From: an uncultured Alphaproteobacteria bacterium
Lineage (GTDB): Bacteria > Pseudomonadota > Alphaproteobacteria > Micavibrionales > Micavibrionaceae
Direction: 5' to 3'
DNA length: 62,855 bases
Assembly (NCBI GenBank): GCA_946480475.1
Contig: CAMLJM010000015.1
Location: 1 to 62,855, forward strand
The stretch's first letter is position 1, and each line of letters opens with the position of its first letter. The position numbers and the translations under genes are program-made. The notes beneath the pieces were generated by a model. It was not told the DNA's origin. It ran no database searches and saw only the letters and a list, made by a program, of their open reading frames with translations. Below, one piece after another: positions 56,572 through 62,855 of this stretch.

Positions 56572-56828
56572 GTGTATCTCTTTGTATGATTGAACAGTCA
56601 GTTAAGCAATTTTGCAGCAAAATCACTGATTAGCAAGGGGTGTATAAAGGTCTTACAGAGATTGTATAATAAGTGTTCGAACCTACGACTGTATAGGCCT
56701 GTAAGATCATCCATACAGTTATACTGAAGAACTGTTCACCGACCGATTCGAGAATCATCAGGACTGAGCGATTCTCTCCCACTAAATTTCAACGGGACGT
56801 CTCAGCTTATACGGAATCCCCGCTCTTC

Positions 56829-56912
56829 TGTGAATAAGTGTCTAAACGACTCGGAGTCTCCTGCCAAATAGCTGTGCATAAGACAATTTTTGGACAGTCT
56901 GATTGTGGATAA
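56829..56912. promoter_or_regulatory. Three DnaA boxes in the same orientation
   Basis: TGTGAATAA (56829-56837), TGTGCATAA (56873-56881) and TGTGGATAA (56904-56912) all match TGTGNATAA, the complement of the DnaA box TTATNCACA. The third is the perfect consensus. Their clustering just upstream of repC supports a DnaA-assisted origin. Confidence 0.75.
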
Positions 56913-57085
56913 CAAAACTGTATGTTACCTTTTTTATCGGACAGTTGTTCTTACAGTACAATTGTCTGTCTAACGGACTGACTTTGCTCTGTTCATGAGT
57001 GAGGGCTGTCTGTATCAAGCCCGTTCCGGGCGATTTGAGCAAGATTAACATCAAACGAGAAAGGAGACGCATCACCTAGACCCTG

Positions 57086-57146
57086 AAAAAGCAAAAACCG
57101 CAGTTGGCGCTGCGGCTGCTTTAAAAGCGGTGTTCGTAATCTCTTA
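57086..57146 (-). ncRNA. Antisense copy-control RNA (ctRNA), repABC-like
   Basis: On the minus strand a promoter-like pair (TTGATG at 57181-57176, TAGATT at 57158-57153, spacer 17) is followed by about 60 bases. They end in a rho-independent terminator: CCGCAG (57115-57110) and CTGCGG (57103-57098) around a six-base loop, then a T-rich run to 57086. Size, orientation and position just upstream of repC match the countertranscribed RNAs that limit RepC synthesis on repABC plasmids. The transcription start is estimated. Confidence 0.7.
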
Positions 57147-57152
57147 ACAACG

Positions 57153-57181
57153 AATCTACCGCAATCCGAATCGGGCATCAA
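57153..57181 (-). promoter_or_regulatory. Promoter of the antisense RNA
   Basis: -35 TTGATG and -10 TAGATT are separated by 17 bases on the minus strand, 35-60 bases before the terminator of the RNA. Confidence 0.55.
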
Positions 57182-57248
57182 GCGAAAAAGTAATTTTTCG
57201 TGACGATTTTTTGTTGCCTGATTAAAGGGCCTGGATAAGCGAATACCC

Positions 57249-58607
57249 ATGGAAAATGTCAGTTTTTATGAACCGCCGGTTGGCGGGAGGATAAACTCAC
57301 CCAAATTGCGGGGTATTGCTCAGTTTGTCAGCACTTTTGAGGGGTTGCCGGCTGGCGTTTCCCGCTTTGACTTACTAAAGCTCGTCAAAAATGCAGGGCC
57401 GATTGCCGGATTTACGCCCAAAATGATCCAGCTTCTGGAATATTACATTCTCTTTACCCGCGATTGCGATTGGACGGCAAACAGCCAGCCGATCGTGTTT
57501 CAGGCTTTATCGAAAACAGCCCAGCACTTTGGCGTGTCAGAGCGCCAGATCCAAAGACTTGAAAATGATCTATTCAAGATCGGTGCCCTCACCTGGAATG
57601 ATTCAGGCAATCACAGAAGATACGGGGTTCGCTCTGAAGATGGAGAAATCATGCATGCCTTCGGGGTGGATTTGACCCCCCTCGCCGCTTTACGAGCATC
57701 CCTAGAGAGCAAGTTGGTCGAGAAGCAGCGGCTCGATGCCGCCTGGATGGAAACTAAGAGACAGATCTCCTGGTATCGCCGGCAGCTAAATGGCTTGATC
57801 AGTGAAGCGGGCGAATATGCATCTCTTGATCAAATTCGCTTCGAAACCGAGGCTGCCTATAAAGAGGTCGCCGTCCCCATTCGCGTGTATATGACGATCG
57901 AAAACCTACATAACTTGCTTAAAGCGCACAAAGCACTGCATAGCAGGCTTCTTGAAGCTGTGAGAGCGGCTGTTAATTTAGCGCTGGATGCTGAAATTGC
58001 CGCTGAGCAGAGGGGGCAGTCTGAAGTCATAGATGTTCAATTTACTCAAAATCCGTCATCCATGGACGACAGTATTGACGTCAACAAATACTCTACAACC
58101 TATAATCAATTTGATAAATCAAATCTTAGTAGTCAGAAAGACAAGTGGGCTTCCGAAAGAAGCGTAGTCGAACCTCAAGCGCCTAAAACCCAAGAAGGTG
58201 CCGATAGCCAAGAACAGCGGGATCAAAAAGCCGCTGAAATCGCCGAAGAGATCAGCAACATCACGATCAAACAGGTGCTTTATGCTGCCTCCGAGCGGTT
58301 CAAAACTCATTTGCCAGTTAGGGGCCGACAGGATTTCCCTGAAATTGTCGAAGCGGCCAGCTCGCTATTGCCTGCCTTGGGGATTCATAAATCAGCATGG
58401 GCTGAAGCCTGCAAGGTTCTCGGTCGAAACGGTGCCGCCATATGTGTTCTGATTATCGATCAGAAACTGCAAGACCCCCATCACCGTGTCCGAAATCCGG
58501 GCGGGTACTTACGTGAAATGACTGCAAGGGCTGGTCGTGGAGAGCTTAACCTTCACAGATCGGTCTTTGGCTTGCTAAAACGCGGTGAGAGGAAACACGA
58601 TGCCTGA
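57249..58607 (+). CDS. repC: RepC-type replication initiator
   Basis: The 452-residue protein has the RepC N-terminal domain with winged helix (SKTAQHFGVSERQIQRLEND, LFKIGALTWNDSGNHRRYGV, then EIMHAFGVDLTPLAALR), a helical middle (QISWYRRQLNGLI) and the conserved C-terminal domain after about 330. RepC proteins are confined to alphaproteobacterial repABC-type plasmids and initiate replication in cis. Here repA and repB are not upstream; the HTH/coiled-coil gene stands there instead, and partition genes are elsewhere. The leader carries the antisense RNA target. Confidence 0.88.
   Translation: MENVSFYEPPVGGRINSPKLRGIAQFVSTFEGLPAGVSRFDLLKLVKNAGPIAGFTPKMIQLLEYYILFTRDCDWTANSQPIVFQALSKTAQHFGVSERQIQRLENDLFKIGALTWNDSGNHRRYGVRSEDGEIMHAFGVDLTPLAALRASLESKLVEKQRLDAAWMETKRQISWYRRQLNGLISEAGEYASLDQIRFETEAAYKEVAVPIRVYMTIENLHNLLKAHKALHSRLLEAVRAAVNLALDAEIAAEQRGQSEVIDVQFTQNPSSMDDSIDVNKYSTTYNQFDKSNLSSQKDKWASERSVVEPQAPKTQEGADSQEQRDQKAAEIAEEISNITIKQVLYAASERFKTHLPVRGRQDFPEIVEAASSLLPALGIHKSAWAEACKVLGRNGAAICVLIIDQKLQDPHHRVRNPGGYLREMTARAGRGELNLHRSVFGLLKRGERKHDA
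58069..58140 (+). other. AT-rich segment inside repC, alternative origin
   Basis: About 70 bases in the middle of repC are markedly AT-rich and encode a low-complexity Ser/Asn linker (STTYNQFDKSNLSSQK). In repABC plasmids the origin lies in such a segment within repC, so this is a second candidate for the unwinding site. Confidence 0.45.
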
Positions 58608-58643
58608 TTTTTGTGGTCCTCATACAAAATCACGGTGGAAAGT

Positions 58644-59258
58644 ATGATACTGACTGAAATGCTTGGAGGTGATAGCACGATAGAATTTATCGTCTCGGTA
58701 TTTGTTCTTTTCTTGTTGATCGCTAGTTTTCTTGTGACGGGCGTTTTCTTCAAAAACCGTCATAGCCGCGCGAAGTGGGAAAAGGTGCTGTTGCGTAACA
58801 GGAAAGGCCGTCGCCAGCTAATGCGCTCCATCAGATTTCTTCCAGCTTGGGCCATTATTGCCGTTTCTTTACTGATGGTTTTTGCTGGAATTCCAGCCTA
58901 TGAGACGTATTTACCAGAGCTATCATCTTCTGGTGACGTAATAACCTGTGAAAACCCGGAGATCATCGATGGAGATACGTTCACCTGCGCAGGCGAGCGC
59001 ATTCGGCTTTCCAGTATAGATGCTCCTGAGATGCCGGGACACTGTCGCGCGGGGAGAGAGTGTACAAAAGGTGATCCTTATGCTGCACAAGATTATCTGA
59101 GCTCATTAACCAGAGGAGAGGTTATTTGCAGGCGAAAAGATACAGATCATTATGGTAGGACGGTCGCCAGATGCCAGTCATTCGGTAAGGATATTTCCTG
59201 TGAAATGATCGCCGCCGGGCATGCTGTTGAGCGCTATGGATATTTATTTTGCTTATAG
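58644..59258 (+). CDS. Membrane-anchored SNase-like (thermonuclease family) nuclease
   Basis: The 204-residue product has two hydrophobic segments (about 14-36 and 66-86) and a C-terminal staphylococcal-nuclease fold: IIDGDTFTCAGERIRLSSID near 107-126, then APEMPGHCR, an Arg-containing HYGRTVARCQ and the helix CEMIAAGHAVERYG. The catalytic Asp and Arg pattern appears intact, and several Cys residues suggest a periplasmic location. The ATG at 58644 follows GGTGGAAAG; a TTG at 58611 lies close to repC. Similar genes are common on alphaproteobacterial plasmids, role unknown. It is convergent with hipA. Confidence 0.8.
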   Translation: MILTEMLGGDSTIEFIVSVFVLFLLIASFLVTGVFFKNRHSRAKWEKVLLRNRKGRRQLMRSIRFLPAWAIIAVSLLMVFAGIPAYETYLPELSSSGDVITCENPEIIDGDTFTCAGERIRLSSIDAPEMPGHCRAGRECTKGDPYAAQDYLSSLTRGEVICRRKDTDHYGRTVARCQSFGKDISCEMIAAGHAVERYGYLFCL

Positions 59259-59267
59259 ATCCATAAG

Positions 59268-60506
59268 CTATTTTGTAAGGACTGCCTGAATTTCTTCTGT
59301 TTTTTCTTTACTGACGTCAACTTCTTTTGCCAATTTCTTCCAATTTGCTAACGCGCCTTGGCATTGATCAATGATCTCTTTGGCTTTTTTACCCTGAATG
59401 CTTGCCGATCGTGCCAGCTCAAGCAGGTGAGCCATACCAGGATTTCTGCCCTCACCTTCAACCATCGTACTTTGCTCACCGCCGGGGCCGGCGGAATAGA
59501 TCAGATCATACGCGGGGCTTAACCGCCACTGCCCTCTATTATCCATCAGGTATGAAAAATTCTTGCCGTGATCATCACGGTTATGGGCCAGCACATTAAA
59601 TACGGCCAGGCGGAACATCTTTTCCACGTCCACCATGTCGCGGGTGATAAAGAGCGTCAGCTTTATAAGGTCCTTATAATCTAGTGCGGGCTGTCTGAAA
59701 TTTGAATGCAATAACCCCGAAGCTGTATGAAGGTGCAGTCGCTTGTTTTTTATACGGTCGAAGCGTTTGGTGCCGAAATATCCTGGCGAATTCTGGCTTG
59801 AGAAGAGATGGGTTTCCATCATATCCAATCCAGCCTCTTTGGCCATTTGTGCATATACATACTCGACCGCGCCGCTATCCCGACCATCTGTTGAATTCGG
59901 GAATTTTACGAGCCAGTGTTCAAACTCGTCTGGCAGATCGTGCACACCATGAATAATCTGGGATTTATCGATATTTACGCCAATCATGGCCTTCGGTCTG
60001 GCACCGGCCGAAGATCCGTTGAGGGCGACGAGTTCCTCTAGAACTGTATTGGTTGAGCCCTCTAATATTTCCTGAGCCTGTGTCGCCAGAGCGTCGAGGT
60101 TGAGTTCATGCTCCCTACCCGGCTTATCTTTATAATCAGGCTCATAAACGAGTGCGCCCATGCCGGATTGTCCCACATGCGCTAGCCTGTCTAAGCTTGT
60201 CAGGTTTTCAGGTTTAACATTCTTTGTACGCAAGACCCGATCAAGGATCAGCCTTCCCCATCCGTCCGGCAGTGAGTCATGAAATACACCTGGTAATCCC
60301 TCAAAGAACGGCAGATCGAAAGTCTGTAGTCCAGCGCTTACTGGCAGTTTGTACGGTGATATCTCCAGACCTTTTGATAGAAAGTCCACTTCATATTCAA
60401 AATGAATGACCCTGTTTTTAAGAGCCAGCCTGCCAACTGGTATTGTCTCCTTATCAAAGACAAGTCCCACATGGACAAGCTCGACGGCGGCATATTGCTG
60501 TTTCAT
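59268..60506 (-). CDS. hipA: HipA-family kinase toxin
   Basis: The 412-residue product has the HipA N-terminal domain (IGRLALKN-like start, PVSAGLQTFDLPFFEGLPGV) and the kinase core: GARPKAMIGV (substrate/ATP loop), EHWLVKFPNS, GYFGTKRFDRIKNKRLHLH, the catalytic loop AHNRDDHGKNFSYLMD and the metal-binding LSPAYDLIYS. HipA toxins phosphorylate aminoacyl-tRNA synthetases and induce dormancy. The start overlaps the hipB stop (ATGA). Confidence 0.9.
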   Translation of the reverse strand: MKQQYAAVELVHVGLVFDKETIPVGRLALKNRVIHFEYEVDFLSKGLEISPYKLPVSAGLQTFDLPFFEGLPGVFHDSLPDGWGRLILDRVLRTKNVKPENLTSLDRLAHVGQSGMGALVYEPDYKDKPGREHELNLDALATQAQEILEGSTNTVLEELVALNGSSAGARPKAMIGVNIDKSQIIHGVHDLPDEFEHWLVKFPNSTDGRDSGAVEYVYAQMAKEAGLDMMETHLFSSQNSPGYFGTKRFDRIKNKRLHLHTASGLLHSNFRQPALDYKDLIKLTLFITRDMVDVEKMFRLAVFNVLAHNRDDHGKNFSYLMDNRGQWRLSPAYDLIYSAGPGGEQSTMVEGEGRNPGMAHLLELARSASIQGKKAKEIIDQCQGALANWKKLAKEVDVSKEKTEEIQAVLTK

Positions 60507-60814
60507 GATATTTTACTTGCCCTTACCCTCATGCGTTTTGTCTTCTTGTCTTGCTTAAGCAGGTCGTCAAGAGAAGCAGGTTGCTCTTGAGTTTCAAGGC
60601 AGTCCATTATTTCATCCAATATCCCTAGCACTGTTGCCAGCTTGAAAAAGGACTCCAATGAAATTAACCCCGTACGCTCAAATTTGCGCAGCGTTGCTAA
60701 GGCTACGCCTGATTTACGAGCAAGATCCTCTTGCGTGAGGCTTTGACGAATGCGGTGCTGCCTAATAGCTTCCGCTGATTTTCTAAGTGCCTCACTTGGC
60801 GTTATAAATATCAC
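60503..60814 (-). CDS. hipB: HipB-family antitoxin / repressor
   Basis: The 103-residue product is a Cro/cI helix-turn-helix protein (AIRQHRIRQSLTQEDLARKS, GVALATLRKFERTGLISLES), the usual partner of HipA. The GTG start at 60814 follows AAAGGGC. Two palindromes upstream are likely its operators. Confidence 0.85.
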   Translation of the reverse strand: MIFITPSEALRKSAEAIRQHRIRQSLTQEDLARKSGVALATLRKFERTGLISLESFFKLATVLGILDEIMDCLETQEQPASLDDLLKQDKKTKRMRVRASKIS

Positions 60815-60833
60815 TATAATGCCCTTTAAATTA

Positions 60834-60864
60834 AATAATAAGTTATTATTGATATAATAATATC
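60834..60864. promoter_or_regulatory. Palindromic operators upstream of hipBA
   Basis: AATAATAAGTTATTATT (60834-60850) is a perfect 17-bp palindrome around a central G, and GATAT-aata-ATATC follows at 60851-60864. Both lie 20-50 bases upstream of hipB, the place where HipB-type repressors bind. Confidence 0.55.
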
Positions 60865-60944
60865 ATTTATAAGACTTGTCAAAATATTACAGGTATAATA
60901 GTCGAGTCTATTTTGTTCTTGATTTGTTCTAATTATTTGGGTCA

Positions 60945-61271
60945 ATGTGCCCTATGAGCAAAAGCACCCCATATTTCAGTTTTAATGGTTTAGCATTTCA
61001 GACACCTGGCGATGAGGTAGAGAGACATATGAACCTCAAAATCGCCATGGCACGTTTAGAGCGCTACGTTCTGGGCAAAGGCCAGCAGGATGAAGCCATG
61101 ACGGCGCTCGCCTTTATAGAGGACCTCCGCCCGTCTTTGGAATCTCTGTGTGATGATATACGCATCGCTTTTCTTCTTGATGATTTTGAAGACTATGACC
61201 TTAAACAACGTTTCATCAGACGGGCATATAACCGGATTGTAGATCGTCTCAACGGTGTTCCGCTTCGCTAA
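60945..61271 (+). CDS. Small plasmid protein of unknown function, 108 aa
   Basis: I recognise no family. The product is soluble and helical (MNLKIAMARLERYVLGKG, EAMTALAFIEDLRPSLESL, LKQRFIRRAYNRIVDRLN). The start may be 60945 or 60954; neither has a clear ribosome site. The next gene begins three bases after its stop. Confidence 0.5.
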   Translation: MCPMSKSTPYFSFNGLAFQTPGDEVERHMNLKIAMARLERYVLGKGQQDEAMTALAFIEDLRPSLESLCDDIRIAFLLDDFEDYDLKQRFIRRAYNRIVDRLNGVPLR

Positions 61272-61274
61272 GAT

Positions 61275-61475
61275 ATGGGACGGATGAAGGAACGCTATTA
61301 TGTCTGGCAACTGGCAGAAAGGAATGAAGTACTGGAGGTTGTCTGTGAGAAATGTGGCTATAAAGGCCGTATTTATACGCAAGGACTGACAGACAACCAA
61401 AAACAAAAGCCAGTACAATCACTACGCTTTAGGTGTACTCAGTGCGGATCGAACTCTGTCTGCTGTAATGCATAG
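61275..61475 (+). CDS. Small zinc-ribbon protein, 66 aa
   Basis: Two Cys pairs, CEKCGYKGRIY near 24-34 and CTQCGSNSVCC near the end, form a zinc-ribbon pattern. The product would be a compact metal-binding protein, possibly nucleic-acid binding. It is coupled to the gene at 60945. An alternative start is 61284. Confidence 0.5.
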   Translation: MGRMKERYYVWQLAERNEVLEVVCEKCGYKGRIYTQGLTDNQKQKPVQSLRFRCTQCGSNSVCCNA

Positions 61476-61515
61476 CCATCTCTAGTCCTTCACTGAAAAG
61501 CACATATTAGTTTTG

Positions 61516-61741
61516 GCCCCCTTCGGGCCCTTTTTCAAGAACCCCCTGGCGGGTCGCTGACGCGCTCCCGCGCCGGTATCCCCATCTTCCGCGCTTCGCT
61601 TGTGCAGACGGGTGATACCCCTCCGGCGCGTCCGGATCTTGAAAAATTCCTCCCCGCTGTAAGGCCGCATGCATGCGGCCCGTAGGAAAAGAAGTGCGGC
61701 GCGATTGTCGTGTTGCATTTCAACCTAATAAGGAGCCTAAA
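61516..61741 (+). promoter_or_regulatory. Structured GC-rich leader upstream of parB
   Basis: This leader shares its plan with that of ardC: a GCCCCCTTCGGGC stem (61515-61528), GGGTGATACCCCTCCGG (ardC has GGGTGATCCCCCTCCGG), CCTCCCCGCTGTAAGGCCGC (ardC CCCCCCGCTTTACAGGCCGC), and an AAGGAG ribosome site. TTTTTCAAGA (61531-61540) pairs perfectly with TCTTGAAAAA (61637-61646), closing a large domain. GGCCGCATGCATGCGGCC (61663-61680) is an 18-bp perfect palindrome. The conserved order suggests a common regulatory RNA or protein site. Confidence 0.5.
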
Positions 61742-62855
61742 ATGACTATTCAGACACTGACCCACGCTCAAATCCAGCCTTCCGTTCTGAACCCACGCAA
61801 AGTTTTTAACGACACTTCAATTGCAGAACTGGCGCAGTCCATCAAGACCGATGGGCTTTTGCAAAACCTCGTGGTTTTGAAGCCTAAAGGCAAGAGCAAG
61901 AAGTACAACATTATTGCAGGAGAGCGCCGTTTTCGCGCTATCTCTCACCTGATTGAAAAAGGAGACCTGGACAAGGATTTTCCTGTGCGTGTTGAAATCA
62001 AAGAAAATCTGACCACAGAAGAAGCCCTGCGGATAGCGACCGTTGAGAACGTGCAGCGTGAAAATCTCTCCCCTCTGGAAGAAGCGGATGCGCTGTCTTC
62101 TCTGGTTAAAAACGGTGAAGAACTGGATAACATTGTCGCGCAGACAGGGCTATCCGTGGCAACTATCCGCCGCCGCCTGATGCTTTTGACCTTGAGCGAT
62201 AAAGTTAAAGAGGCTTTATCTGAAAAGAAAATTACCCTGTCCCAAGCTGAAGCCCTTGCCATAGGCAAGCAGGAAGATCAGGACGAGGTTCTGGATGATG
62301 TGATCGATGGCTATTATACTACAGCCGAGGAGATCAAAGACAAGCTAGTTGGTGAACTACCTACCCTGTCTATAGCGATTTTTCCAAAAGAACAATATAC
62401 GGGAACGTTCACCAAGGACTTGCTTGCCACGGAAGATGCAACCTACTTCGATGATGTGGAGCAGTTTGAAACCCTGCAAAAACAGGCCGCAGAGCAAAAA
62501 GTGGCTGAATATGCCCAAACCCATGATTGGTCTGTTCTGGAAGAAGGGTATCGCTTCAGCAGTTGGGAGTATGGAGAAGCCGAAGAAGGCGAGAAAGGCG
62601 GCGTGGTCGTGTTTCTTTCCCATTCAGGTCATGTGACCATTCACGAGGCTTTGACCAGAACTAAGGCTACGTCATCCACCACGAAAGCGCTGAAAGCCAA
62701 GGTGAAGGATTTTTATCCAACCCCGCTTCGCCGCTATATGGGGATGCACAAGAGTCTTGCGGTGCAAGCCGCCCTATTCGGCAATCCCCGCAAGGCCAAA
62801 GAGTTGGCTGTCTGTAACAAGCTGGCACGTTTCAAATCGCATGATTGCTTGCGGC
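61742..62855 (+). CDS. parB: ParB-family partition protein, N-terminal part (continues at 1)
   Basis: The gene starts at the ATG at 61742, after AAGGAG, and reads through the circle junction at 62800 to the stop at 705, giving 587 residues. The N-terminal ParB/Spo0J domain has the CTPase and DNA-clamp motifs AGERRFRA (59-66) and TVENVQRENLSPLEEADAL (100-118), followed by a helix-turn-helix (about 125-150: IVAQTGLSVATIRRRLML). It loads at parS and forms the partition complex. Bases 62801-62855 repeat 1-55 and should be counted once. No ParA gene is adjacent; the plasmid's only ParA is at 2797. Confidence 0.88.
   Translation, partial: MTIQTLTHAQIQPSVLNPRKVFNDTSIAELAQSIKTDGLLQNLVVLKPKGKSKKYNIIAGERRFRAISHLIEKGDLDKDFPVRVEIKENLTTEEALRIATVENVQRENLSPLEEADALSSLVKNGEELDNIVAQTGLSVATIRRRLMLLTLSDKVKEALSEKKITLSQAEALAIGKQEDQDEVLDDVIDGYYTTAEEIKDKLVGELPTLSIAIFPKEQYTGTFTKDLLATEDATYFDDVEQFETLQKQAAEQKVAEYAQTHDWSVLEEGYRFSSWEYGEAEEGEKGGVVVFLSHSGHVTIHEALTRTKATSSTTKALKAKVKDFYPTPLRRYMGMHKSLAVQAALFGNPRKAKELAVCNKLARFKSHDCLR
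62801..62855. repeat. Terminal overlap identical to bases 1-55
   Basis: The last 55 bases equal the first 55 exactly. This is the typical sign of a circular contig closed by a k-mer assembler, not a biological direct repeat. True circle length is 62,800 bp. Confidence 0.95.

Larger units (their letters stand above)
56572..57248. other. Replication control region upstream of repC (candidate oriV)
   Basis: This 677-base non-coding region holds three DnaA boxes, many short ACTGT/ACAGT motifs (for example GGACAGT at 56892 and 56939), the antisense RNA, and a 7-bp dyad CGAAAAA-gtaa-TTTTTCG (57184-57201) in the repC leader. AT-rich stretches lie around 56885-56945. It has all the parts expected of a plasmid origin and copy-control region; the exact start of replication cannot be read. 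Confidence 0.65.

Noticed and set aside
61482..61771. Two overlapping minus-strand ORFs in the parB leader
   Set aside because: They are read from structured GC-rich leader sequence, lack ribosome sites and overlap the parB start.

Overview
The window is a complete circular plasmid opened inside a gene. Its last 55 bases (62801-62855) are identical to its first 55, so the molecule is 62,800 bp and the overlap is an assembly artefact. A ParB-family gene runs across the junction (61742-62800, then 1-705). Four features point to an alphaproteobacterial host of moderate GC: a RepC-type initiator with an antisense RNA upstream, a Ros/MucR zinc-finger regulator, an HxH relaxase of the kind common on alphaproteobacterial plasmids, and a VirB/VirD4 transfer system. 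I cannot name the genus. I see no tRNA, rRNA, transposase or CRISPR array.

Layout. 61.5-5.8 kb: maintenance and stability (ParB, the anti-restriction protein ArdC, ParA with a small partner, a near-canonical parS site, a repeat-rich candidate centromere, and small plasmid genes), with three long GC-rich structured leaders before parB, ardC and the gene at 5129. 5.8-10.5 kb: a TOPRIM protein, the relaxase, a small accessory protein and a MucR-like regulator with a duplicated C-terminal module. 10.8-25.2 kb: a probable operon of a lipoprotein, a 4,244-residue RTX protein and a small protein of unknown role. No type I secretion genes are on the plasmid, so export must rely on the chromosome. 25.2-36.4 kb, minus strand: virB2-B3-B4-B5-B7-B6-B8-B9-B10-B11-virD4, tightly packed, preceded by an XRE regulator. 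36.7-38.5 kb: a small membrane-peptide ORF, then a plus-strand pair of a sensor-type XRE regulator and a probable tRNA-dependent cyclodipeptide synthase, lying between virB2 and a virB1-like transglycosylase. 39.1-41.4 kb: small genes of unknown role. 41.8-56.6 kb: a stability and defence island with ParDE, a GmrSD-like DUF262/DUF1524 protein, a divergent 1,273-residue SIR2 protein, and a five-gene operon of HTH protein, MmeI-like methyltransferase, AAA ATPase, DEAD/DEAH helicase and GIY-YIG nuclease. 56.6-61.5 kb: the replication region (three DnaA boxes, antisense RNA, repC), a membrane-anchored nuclease, HipBA and two small genes.

How it fits together. RepC, its antisense RNA and DnaA would set copy number. 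Two partition-like loci (ParA plus small partner with TCTACA repeats; ParB plus parS) and two toxin-antitoxin modules would stabilise the plasmid. The relaxase, VirD4 and VirB proteins make it probably self-transmissible, and ArdC would protect it on entry. The island would defend the host against phage or rival DNA. The most unusual cargo is the cyclodipeptide synthase cassette inside the transfer region, followed by the giant RTX operon and the family of structured leaders.
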